Assembly (NCBI GenBank): GCA_029718625.1
Contig: CM056378.1
Coordinates: 61,527,027 to 61,591,026 of the forward strand
Direction of reading: 5' to 3'
DNA: 64,000 nt
DNA from: Synaphobranchus kaupii
Taxonomy: Eukaryota; Chordata; Actinopteri; Anguilliformes; Synaphobranchidae
Shown: in pieces, positions 23,601 through 35,482 of the stretch
Layout of the letters: each line of letters starts with the position of its first letter
Numbering within the stretch: the first letter of the stretch is position 1
Program-made: the position numbers and the translations under genes
Notes under the pieces: model-generated
Databases searched by the model: none
Told to the model about the DNA's origin: nothing
Seen by the model: only the letters and a program-made list of their open reading frames with translations

Positions 23601-26600
23601 ACAACTGCATTGACTGAAAGTCGGTGGTCTTACCGTTGTACCACCGCAGCGGCTAACATTAGCTATTTCACAAAAAAATTGCAAGCTAATGTAATCTAGT
23701 TACTCAATTAAGTTTGCTTATATGGCTAGCTAGCTACAGGACCGCTGATATTTGGTCAAATTAGTTGGATGTAGCCAGGCTAGTTGGGGCCAGCACATGA
23801 AGCATGTTGTCATAAAATGTATTCTTACCGTGAAAAATCCAGATTTGTTTAGGCTACATTCTCGGACAGATGTTAGGGAAATCTGTCACCACGGCGGCAC
23901 TTTCACCACAAATCAGAAATTATATCGGGTAATGCCCTCTTTGAAAAGAAAAAAAGAAATAAATAAAAAAATAGCGCGGAGCTTTCAAAACCATAAAAAA
24001 CTGCGGAAACCCTTAAAAAATATATTTTTTAAATAGTAGGCTACACGTAGCCTAGCCTATGGCTATGACAACTGTCTTTGGGACTGAACAGGCCACTTTT
24101 TGATTCATAAAACTCAAAAGTAAGCTAAAGATATCCAGTGAGCGCAAGTGGCTAAGGCTACACTAAGCTAGGCCTACTACTGTTCACTGTTTTTAATACG
24201 CTCTTTTGTTCTGTAGGCTAAACTTCAAAGTATTTTAAAAAAATTTGATTGTTTATTTATGTATTTATTTTAGTATAAGCCGAAGTAGACCTATGCCTTC
24301 TTTAAGTGTATTTCAGTGGCCTGTAGAGGAACCTAGCTAGACTTTCCCCGTGCTTTTTGCGAGCCGCGACAGCCTAGGCTATGTACGAATACGACCTTTT
24401 TTCGCATTAGCCGACTCTCCCATTCCTCTTGTCTCTAGGCTGTCCAATAAATCTGAAAAGCATTTACATTTATTTAAAGAAAGTATACTCTATAAGAGTA
24501 GGCTACGTATAAACCTTTGTAGGATCCACCTTGTTCCCTCTACCTACACTGTAAAAAATCTTGCATCCTCACATACAGTTGTGTTCAAATAAATAGCAGT
24601 GCGTTAAAAAAAGTGAATAAAGTGCAAATACTTTTTAATAGCTTTTAGTTACATATTTCAAATGTAGTGGAAACATTACACATTCAATTCCAAATCAAAG
24701 CATTAACAAATTTTATCAAGTCTGCTTTATTCTTTTACAGGAAGCAAAGAAAAGGAATATTAATCTGTTCAAAAAAATAGTGTCGACATTTTTCTCTTCA
24801 AACTCAAACACTTACTGTATAAACTGAAGAAAGTTTTCAAGATTTAACTTCACTTTAAATTACTGAACTAATATTTAGTTGCGTAACCATTGTTTTTGAT
24901 AACTGCTGCGCATCTGCATTGCATCGAGTCAACCAACTTCTGGCACCTAGAAACAGGTATTTCAGCCCAGGATGAACAAACTACATTCCACAGTTCCTGT
25001 GAATTTTTGGGTTTTGCTTCAGAAACTGCATTTTTAATGTCACCCCACAAGTTTTCAATGGGGTTGAAGTCGGGGGATTGAGCTGGCCACTCCATTACCT
25101 CAATCCTTTTTGTCTGGAACCAAGATGTTGCTCGCTTACTCGTGTGTTTGGGGTCGTTGTCTTGTTGAAACACCCATTTCAGGGGCATTTCCTCTTCGGC
25201 ATACGGCAACATAATCTCCAAGTATTTTGATGTACAGTGTTTCCCCTAGATTTTTTTTCAGGCCGGGTGGTAGGCCCCTCAAAACTACCAGTGTTGTTGC
25301 GCGTACACGGTGTCATCAAATGCGCATGCGGGGCCGAGGTAGTATCATCGCGCAGGTCGGGGGTACGGAGAGTCGTTGCACACATGGGGAGGGTGTTGGT
25401 AACAAAGTGGTGCATTTCTCCATTCTGATATATAACATTTGCTCACAAAGGCTTATGGTAAATAAATATTATTTATTTATAATATTAATAAACTTAAAAC
25501 AGAACTTATATACAATAAACCCCCCTTAGCTTCACAAATGATATTCAGAACTATACAACTTAAACCCAGGACAAGGAGTTTGTTTCTACCGGTTTTTAAG
25601 GACTGTTTCTGGATCAGCTATCTTTTCAACACTGTAGAGTTGCTTTTGAGACTCCTCCATAGTGCTGATCCATATTCAGTCCTTAAAAACAGGTAGAATC
25701 AAACTCCTGCCTCTGCAGTATTAGCTTTTACTCTACACTAAAATGTAAGAGTTCTGGTCAGATAGCGAAACGGACGAAAGTGCGCCATTTTGCGTAGCGG
25801 CGTCAACTATAATTACACCCTCATAATATCAGCGCTGCCATTGAAAATTTTAATTAGGCCTAACGGGAAACCGAAGCTGTTTTGGCAAGGGTTTTTCCAG
25901 ATGCTATTTTGATCATTCCAGCATTCTGCCGTAAGGGAAATATTGCAGCTACATAAAAAAAAAAAAAAAAGATTATATAAAAATATAAAAAAAAGAATTA
26001 TATAAAAAAATTTTTTTAAATTAAAATTCTTTATTTTCCCTCTTGTCCAAGCAAGGCGGCACGGAAGATAATGGTAGGGGAAACACTGATGTATTCAAAC
26101 TAGGGTTGCAAATTCTAAGGAATTTCCTTGATCGATAGTCGTCAACGTTAATGAACAATCAATCGATCAATCGATAACAAAACAGCTAAAAATAGCTTAT
26201 GACATAGAAAATACAAAATGCATGTTTTTTTCCTCAATCAAAGCTTTATTGAAACATTTGAGAAATACGCCTGTTTCATAGCATAACACAAATATAACTA
26301 TGAACGCTGTTTTGTTTAAGTATGATATTTTAATAAGGCACGGGAAATTGCGCTCACTCTTCCGAGGCGAATCAGTGACTAACACGTACGTCTATGACAT
26401 ATACAAAAATAAGATGAGCCTTAATTAAAAACTTAAATTTGCAAAATGATTATGAAATAGATAAAAATAAATAACGTTTTTGAAAACAGCGCTATAATAG
26501 GTTCCCTCTTGAAATGAGAAAGCTACGACAAACTACGACAGCTCAGGCCTCAGTTTAAAACTTAAACTGCATAAGTGCAGTAAATACCTAGGCCTGCTGA

Positions 26601-29600
26601 TTTTTATTTAAGAATATAAGCATGTTTACGTTATCGGGTGAGTCGTGTGCGCAGTCGGTTTACAGCGAGACCAGCTGCTGAAAATACGCGTTCCGATGGG
26701 AACGATGTCCCAGGCACGCATAAGTAGCGTGCTTCATGGTCGAGTGAGTCGTCTTCTGTGTAAAGTTAATAACATGTTTCCTAATTGCAGTGCGCGCGCC
26801 CCCTTGTGTTTAACTTAATGATTGCATTTCACCAACAGCACCCATTGACACAATTAAGATGAGACCGCAAATAGTTCAATTTGATCGTTAAATTTGAAAT
26901 GGTCGATCGATCAAATTATTAACGGCAATTAATCGATCAACGATTAATCGTTAACACCCCTAATTCAAACTGATCCATGATCCCTGGTATACGATAAATA
27001 GGCCCAACACCGTAGTATGAAAAACATCCCCATACCATGATTTTTGCGCCACCATGCTTCACTGTCTTCACAGTGTACTGTGGCTTGAATTCAGTACCCG
27101 GGGGTCGTCTAACATACTGTCGACGACCACTAGACCCGAAAAGAACAATTTTACTCATCAGTCCACAGAATGTTACGCCATTTCTCTTTGGGCCAATTGA
27201 TGTGTTCCTTGGCAAATTTTAACCGATTCTGCACATGCCGTTTTTTCAACGATGGTGCTTTACGGGGGCTTCTTGCTGATAGCTTAGCTTCGATCAAACG
27301 CCTTCTGACTAACAGCACTTACAGGTAATTTTAGATCACTTTGATCTTTCTGGAGGTGATGATTGGCTGAGTCTTTGCCATTCTGACTATTCTTCGATCC
27401 GTTTTAACAGTAGTTGCTCGTTTTCTTCCGCGTGTTTTGGGTTTTTGTTGCCATTTTAAAGCATTTGAGATCATTTTAGCTGAGCATCCTATAATTTGCT
27501 GCACTTCTTTATACGTTTTCCCCTCTCCAATCAACTTTTTAATCAAATTACGTTGTTCCTCCGAACAATGTTTGGAACAGCCCATTTTACTTAGCAATTC
27601 AGAAGGAAATATATTTTATAACAATGTGTGAAACATTTGCTTCCCTTCCTTAATAACGGACAATTAATGACACCTGTTTTTTCACAGAATGAATGAATTC
27701 TCTAATTAAACTCCACACTGCTATTAGTTTGAACACGCCCCTTTCAACGAATGAGTCAATTACTCAGAACAAGCAGCGTGCATGTCATGACAGTTGGGTC
27801 TGTTGTTTTTCTATTACACTACTACATCTACAAGTAAATTATTTGCCATGCAAAAATATCACTACTAATAACAGTGGTTCATCAGGTTACTGATGTTGTA
27901 CTGCTATTTTTTTAAACACAACTGTAGTTTTAACTTATATTTAATAGCTAGATCTAATATTTATTATTTTCATCGTAAACAGCATCACTTTACTTTGGGT
28001 GTACTCAAAAAGTGTCAGTATACATACAACAATTTATTTAAAATAAAACAAACATTTTATTTAATGTAATGATTTGGTTAAATGTGTTAATGAAACGTAA
28101 TGAAAGTGAGTTGACATTATCATTTGTCTGTCACATGAGTTTTTGTGCCGAGACTAGAAAAACATGCCTAAACGCGCATGCGCCATGCACTGAAAAAAGG
28201 GCAAATGGCAGTCTGTTCAAGGTGCAGTTAGTTTATTCTACATAATCGATTCATGTTTCTTCTCAGAACGTAATTCAGTCTAGTAGAGTTAATTTATCTT
28301 GAGGAATGTCAGTTCTACGTTGAGAGAGAATTAAATAGTTGTTTCGCCATCACCGGAAATGGAATGAATTCAAACTGTGAGCCAGCCGGTACTGTTGGCG
28401 GGAGGAAGAAGGCGAGTCTCCACAGAATCCTTGTTTTGGTGAAGGTAAGCAAAATTGATTTAATTTTCTAATGTTGGTTAAAATCAGGGAGAGTAGAAGC
28501 CAATATTTTTACCAGGCTAATTTTTATTCACAAGTAGTACATCAGTAAGTCGTTGTTTTGATACCCGTTTTGACTTTGCTTTTATCTAAGCAAGTTGAGC
28601 TAACGTTAGCTAGCATTGTCTAACCGTTAGACAATTTTAGCTAACGTCAGCTGAACTTGCTTAATATGAAAGCAAAGTCAAACGCGTATCTAACGTTAGC
28701 TAATGTTAATGAGAGATGCAAGTCCTCTATGATAAGGGGCTTACATTAACAGTGATGTGACGCTGATATTGCTAACTGAGTGGTATTATAGTGTGCTTGG
28801 CTCACACCACTAGCTAGCTAAGTAGCTAGGGGCAACGACTTGGCTCTGCCATTTGGCTAGCTAGTTGGCTAACGTTAGCTAGCTTGCCCAGACTGGGAAC
28901 TGTGGCCTGTGGGCATGAGCTGTGAGTTTGGAGACCACATATTCACTTATGAGTACTTGATAGCGTGCATGCACGTATTCTCAAAAGACGTAAAATTCAT
29001 GTCAATTCAAATAAATTTGGGCACTGCCTCTGCTATTCTTGCAACTACTATATTAGCTAGCCCCATTCTAGCTTTATCCAAAGCATTACCAAACTAGCTA
29101 TATGAATGATGTAATTTAAATGATTTCACCTTTTATGACATGGAGTTCAGGTAACCAAGGCAATTGATTTTGAGTCTCACAAAATATGCTTTTTACACAC
29201 CTTATGCTGTTTAAGACCTTAATTCACCCTGTTTGATTTGTTGAGTGGCACTCTCCAAGTCTTTATAGTGGTGGTGATGATGGCCTAGAAAATCTTGAGG
29301 CATTATGTGGTAAGTACTATTTATAATGTTGAGGGCAGACATTTAAGTTTTGTTTATGTCCTTATTCCTGTGCAAACACTAAATTTGTATGATTTATTCA
29401 TTTTGATCTGAATGTGTCTTCTACAGGCCATGGACCAAGCCCACATCCAGGCAGCCACAAAGGAGACCAGGGTGGGGACCTTTATCATCAAAGAAAACAA
29501 TGTCAGTGACGAACTGGAAGACATCAGGACCTGGACAGTGTGGCTTTTGTGGCTGCCATGTTGTTTGGATTAATGTACGCTTTGAACTTGATCTACCCTC

Positions 29601-32600
29601 CCAAAATTAATTTCACCCTTGAGGTACATAAGAAGGTTTCCATCAAAAGCTGTACAACACCACCACCTATTTTTGTTTATTTTATTTCTGACTATTTTTT
29701 CTATTTTATTTCAGTGAAAGCAATAACTGACCCCCAACTCCAAATGTTCACTTGGATTTTTAAATCTTTCTGTGAAATTCTTACATATGGGATGCTCTGA
29801 AATGGAAAAGGAAAATGCGGACATTTGTAGCATCCTGTAGCATGTTTACTATGTTCTCTCTTGATAACAATATCGCTTTTTCTGGATTAAATATTTATTT
29901 CTATTTTATTTTCTATTTCTTTCACAATCAATGCAGTGAAATGGTTAAACTATGAAAAACAAGACAAAACGTATTTGAAATGGACTACTTTGATACTTAA
30001 TCAGCAACATTCGCCATTGTTGATTTGCAAAAATTACACGTTTGTACAAATTCAGATATGTCCATGTGGAACTCCAGTTGTTGTATACATGTTCTTGCTG
30101 TGGTGAATTCGTTAAGGGGAACAGTCTCCTGTTTGTCAGAATGTTGTAACTTGTTATTTTTATGAGCAATTACAATTTATATTTTGGTAACAGAAATGGC
30201 TTCTGCTTTGTCTGTTTATGGATTTATTGCCATCTACACATTTGTATTCAAACACTTAGGGGAAACAGTTAATGTTGTATTTACAAGATTAGATCATGTG
30301 GAACCGATGTCCACAATATATTTATGTAATACCAACTATATAAATCATATTGGAGACATGGTAATGAATCTTTTTTTTTTTTTACGTGTAGATTAATGTT
30401 TATGCACCCTAAATGTAATAATATGGCTACTACTAGTGACCTGTACTCAGGTTAATTGAGTTCAATCTCGTGTTGCCGAAGTGAGTTTAAAATTAAGTGT
30501 GTCCAACTTAATATGGCTACTAATAGTAACGTGTACTCAATTTATTTGCGTTCCTGTGGAAGTGAGTTAATATGACCAAGAAAATTAAGTTTATCCAACA
30601 TAATAATATGGCTACTACTAGTAATATGTACTGAATTTAATTGAGTTCAAACTCCTGTGGAAGTGAGTTAATATTACCAAGAAAATTAAGTTTATCCAAC
30701 TTAATAATATGGGCACTATTAGTAAACTGTACTTAATTTTGATGAGTTTACTTAATGTAATTGTGTTCCTCCTACTTAAAAAAGCACTGAAGTTAATTCA
30801 ACTTAAAACAATCTGCAAAACGTTACCTAATTTTTATTGAGTTGGAGAAGGGCAATATTTTTTACAATGTACAATTGTTTTATCAAATAGGCTAGTAGCC
30901 AATAGACTACAGACTCAATAGGCCTACGAAATAAATAAATAAAAATAGTATAAAAAGGTGTAGATGCAATAGGAATGGGAGCGAGTCATGCGGAAAAAGG
31001 TGAGATTCGAACATTCTCAAAGATCACGGGAGAGTAGGCTACCTATTCAATCCACGGAGACGCACTTCAGGAAGGCATATTTCAGCATGTAGCCTACTAA
31101 AATAAATACGTAAATGAACAATTGGCTAATAACAAGACAAGTTCAACCTAGTGCATGCCGGGCGCTGGAGGTCTTGCCCCGGAGATGCCTAGCGCAATAA
31201 GTATGTTAGAAAATTACATTGACACGTTGTTTCCTAAAGATATGTTGGCAAAATAAACGGTAGGCTACTCGAGTGCTGTCCTTATGCGGTTACAGAGTGG
31301 ACAAATTATAGGCTGCAAAATTATTTTATAATATTGCCCATGTAAGGTTACACTGGCTGGATACTCGCTGAACTGCAACGAGCTGATTATGTAGCTAGTT
31401 ATCGTTAACTATCCTAAAATAATAATTCTACTTTACAAGCAGCTTTCCTGCAGGAAACAATATTTTCTATTGTGCCCTATGGCTTGTTATTTCAGCGATT
31501 GGGCTCTATCGGGTTCGCGCTTAAAATTTCGCGAGAGCTTCTGGTTGGTTCGGATCGGGCTGGAAAGATCAGTCTTAGGCAGGCTCGTGCCTCACTTCTA
31601 GCCCAATGCAGACCTCTATGAGGATGAGGTCATTAAAGGAAATGGCGTACAGTGCACTCCAAAAGTGTTAAAAATGATCCATCCAGATCTACTGCATATC
31701 TGGCAGCAGAGTGATGGTTTGAGGCTCGTTTGATACCTCAGACCCTTGATGACTTACAGCCATTTAGCCAACTACTGTATGTGTTCCATACTGTTCCAGC
31801 ATAAGTTACTGCTTAAACCCCCTCCACCCCTCCCAATTCCCATAGAGATCTATTCAAATGCAGAGAAGTTATAGTATGACTTGTAAATGTACCTGAAAAT
31901 AAGATATCAAGAGTCTTTTGATGTTGTTGGGTCACAGACATCAGGAAGTCATGGTATGCAAAGGATATGAAAGAATACTGGAGAGATTTCGAGGGACAAG
32001 ATTATTATTCAGATTATTCAATTCATACACTGTTCTTAACAAAAACATACCCATCATGTGAAACCTTATAAATAACAGATATAAATAAGATAACTTCAAG
32101 ACCGAAAGTCAAAAACTTTTTTTCACGACAGACAAAATTTCATCGTTTTACCACCATTTTGGACACCAAAAATGTGACATAGAAAACTGCCACATTTAGT
32201 CATGAATATTTAATTAATAAATGAACTTCATATGGCCGCTCATACTTATACATTTTGATAATGTTTTAGGGAACAATATTCATGAATACCAGAAGAAAAT
32301 ACAGTAACGTCTGATATTCTGCCGAGTAAAGATCCGGTAACGGTCGTTGTGCTTGGTGTCAATTGCCACAACGACCGTTATCGGGATCAGCACCTCCGGA
32401 AGCTAACCACGGAGGCTCCAAACCCCTACTGCTTTACACAAACCCATAACTGGGTATCCGATGGTAGCAGTAATTTTGGGGCGAGTTAATTATTTTTTCT
32501 GATATTCAAATTTAATATACCAAAAACATTGTGGTGTCAAAAACGCAGCGACCGTTTTTGATATATTTTTAGACTTTTCAAAGTCAATAAAACATTTGAT

Positions 32601-35384
32601 CTGGCATAAATTGGTCATCAAAACTAAGGAACTTATCCAATCTTCAAGTTGGCAACACGTTCGCTTGATTACCTCGCGTACATGCCAAGTCACAAATTCA
32701 TATACTTCGTGTCAACTCCGGAAGCCCTACAACGATCGTTACCAAGACGTTTTAATTCCTAAAAAATCATCCCAAATCAAACCCTTTGACGAACCATCGG
32801 CTGTCGATATAGCTCAAATCCATAAGGTAAAGTACCGTTTTGTCTATTTATGGATACAATTTATTGTAATGTATATTTTCTTACGTAACGCGCGTCGCGG
32901 TGTCCACTCAGATGGATGCAGTATTCTACCACATGATCAGGTGAATGAAGTGGAAACAGGGTTTGCAATGTTATTGTTCCATGTGGTATTCATAAACATA
33001 GGAATGAATAAGAAATATGTGCAATTACTGTGCCAACCAGGTCACTGGTGGACACCACGCGACAACCGTTACACAAAATGCATTTGTGTATTCTAATGGC
33101 ATTTTCAGAAACTTGCTGTCAATATGCTATCTTTTCTTATATTTTTGTTGATACTATGTATACTCATGAACCCAATAAAGTGCTTGTCAGCTCTTTTGAA
33201 GGAATTTGAAATTTGACCCCCTATGTCACACTATTGTGTACCAGTATTGTAAAAATACACATATGCAACCAAATATTAAATATGATGACTTTATTTAAGT
33301 TTATGTTAATTTGTTCAATTTTTGTCCCCTAAAAAGGGGGGACTATGTATAAAAAGGGCTACAATTGCTACACGGTTAACCCGACATGGATGTGTACACG
33401 TGCTCAAATTAAAGCTGAGAGTCTGCACTCATAGTCACTGTTCAATTTTAAATCCAATGTGCTGGAGTACAGAGCCAAAACAACAAAAAATGTCTCACTG
33501 TCCAAACACTTTTGGTGTACACTGTATATATTATATAGTTCACCTTTATATAACCAAAAGCAAAAGTGAATGGAATTGATGCAGCAGGCAATGTTATCAT
33601 TGCTTTAACAGTTGTCTGTGTGTTTTCAGAATGGGAAGGGTTGCTGTGGAGCTTTATTGGAAACATGCTCCCAAAACCTGTAAGAACTTTGCTGAGCTGG
33701 CGAGAAGGGGCTATTACAACAACACCAAGTTCCACCGTATCATCAAGGACTTCATGGTCCAGGGAGGAGACCCCACAGGAACAGGTGAGCAGGTCACCTC
33801 ACCTGAGCTCTACACTAGAGCTGGGATGGTACTGTTTTTTCCTTACCGCATGAATTAGTGAAATCAGTCTTACTGCAGCGGTAATCACAATCAAATAACG
33901 AAAAACATTGAACGTTATAAAATGTTTAATTGGTTCCTAAATAAACATAACGAATGCATTAATTCATGTAGTAGTCTATTCTTTATAGATTCCCTAGTTA
34001 ATATGTCTATCTTTATTCCAATTTTTTCCCTAACGCTAAGCAACATTGTCTTTGTAGGATTTCTGGTCGGCATGGAAATCAATAATTCGCTATTGAAACA
34101 AGGAGATAGTGAACAACTCTGTTTATTAACAGTAGAAATTTACAAATGTAGAAACAAAAACAGAAACAATAGGCTTAATAAAAAATAGGCTACAACATGT
34201 CAGCCTAAATTAACTGGAACATAATTAGCCATTATGCTATTTACCGGCAGATTTGCATCTACAATAGACCGTAATACAATTAAAACTTGCCGCTTTTTTC
34301 TCCTTTTCATTTTTGAGTGAGTGAGTTTCTCCTATGCGACTGACTTATTCCTCGCAAGAAAAACCAACATGTTATCTTTTCGTGTTTGAGAGATGCCGTC
34401 AACGGAGTAACAACAGCCCCGCCGTACTGAATACCTCTTGCTATTTTATTGCCCTGCAGTGCTGGAGAGGCTGAGATTTCCACAATCCTGCATGCTAGTG
34501 ATGTGCAGTTCGTGAACGAATCGGTATTTTTGAACGACTCTTTATGCTGAGTCTGAGTCGACTCGATAGTTCGAGGGAATCATGCTTACCCACGGCTCTG
34601 GCTCTTGACTCTGCCTGCTTTCTACTACAGCCGGGAGCCGGTGTCACTAGTTATAACCTAGGTTGAGCAGCAGTAGTGATGCGCCCAACAAAATAAAATA
34701 GGTTGCACAAATCTGTTTTATAATCATTTACGAATTAATTTGATCTAACAATATTGCACACATTTTTGTGAATTAGATAATCGCCCCAGCTCATTCCAAA
34801 GTGATTATTAGGCTACTACTGTTAACGGTTAAAAGATGTAGGCTCCCTACAGTTGCCTACTAGCCTACCCAACTCTCATCAACACGAAATCAACTCGACT
34901 CAGCGTCGTGAACCGCGGCAATATCCCACGGTCCCAGAGCCGTGACACAAACCAAAGTCCTTTCTAGTTTTAATAGAGAGCAAATGCTGTAGCCTACACC
35001 ATTAATAATCGGGTTTAGCCTACTTAGTGTCGGATCAACCAGAAACATTGACAAGGTATTCTGTTATAGGCCTATCTAATGATAGTCCGAGATGCCTACT
35101 TTTTTATTACGAAATTATTAGGGTACATGTGGCTGTTTGCAACCGAATTGCAGCATAAAACAGAATTAATATGCGATTGTGTTCAGCAAATAGGCTACTA
35201 CTTATTTAAAGTGGTGGCATTTTTATTTTAGAACTCTTGACCAACAACAGTGAACAGATAAATACAATTTTGTATAATAGAATAAATAAAAAGCCTAATG
35301 GTTCAAATAAACATATTTTATGGTGTCCAAATAAATCTTTACTAAATCTATTTAAAAGTAATAAACGAAACAGGCTCCTGTAGC

Positions 35385-35482
<98 letters not shown>

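Larger units (their letters stand above)
24868..27597 (-). pseudogene. Tc1 transposase, broken by insertions and a frameshift
   Basis: N-terminus at 27597-27331: [20 protein letters not shown], a paired-type helix-turn-helix with [15 protein letters not shown] and the GRKRATT hook. Middle at 27215-26960 with [13 protein letters not shown]; the first catalytic Asp segment (WTDE) near 27160 is put out of frame by a small deletion. C-terminus at 25221-24868 with [10 protein letters not shown] (second Asp) and [15 protein letters not shown] (third acidic residue). It would cut and paste the element at TA sites. The gene is interrupted between the middle and C-terminal parts and is inactive. A second copy is at 38888-40082. 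Confidence 0.9.
24576..27924 (-). mobile_element. Tc1-like transposon interrupted by two other transposons
   Basis: Inverted ends CAGTTGTGTTCAAATAAATA and their complement (CTATTTTTTTAAACACAACTG) are flanked by TA at 24574 and 27925. Subtracting the inserts at 25235-26088 and 26101-26962 leaves about 1.63 kb, the normal Tc1 size. The transposase is on the minus strand. Confidence 0.9.

Noticed and set aside
30418..30760. CRISPR-like array
   Set aside because: Regularly spaced similar units, but these are contiguous diverged tandem copies in a vertebrate genome without unique spacers.
32596..33096. 166-codon frame as a gene
   Set aside because: No motif, lies within a non-autonomous Tc1-like element, and no codon-use signal seen.
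33448..33735. Minus-strand frames over PPIL1 exon 2
   Set aside because: Shadows of the exon; the plus-strand cyclophilin reading is unambiguous.
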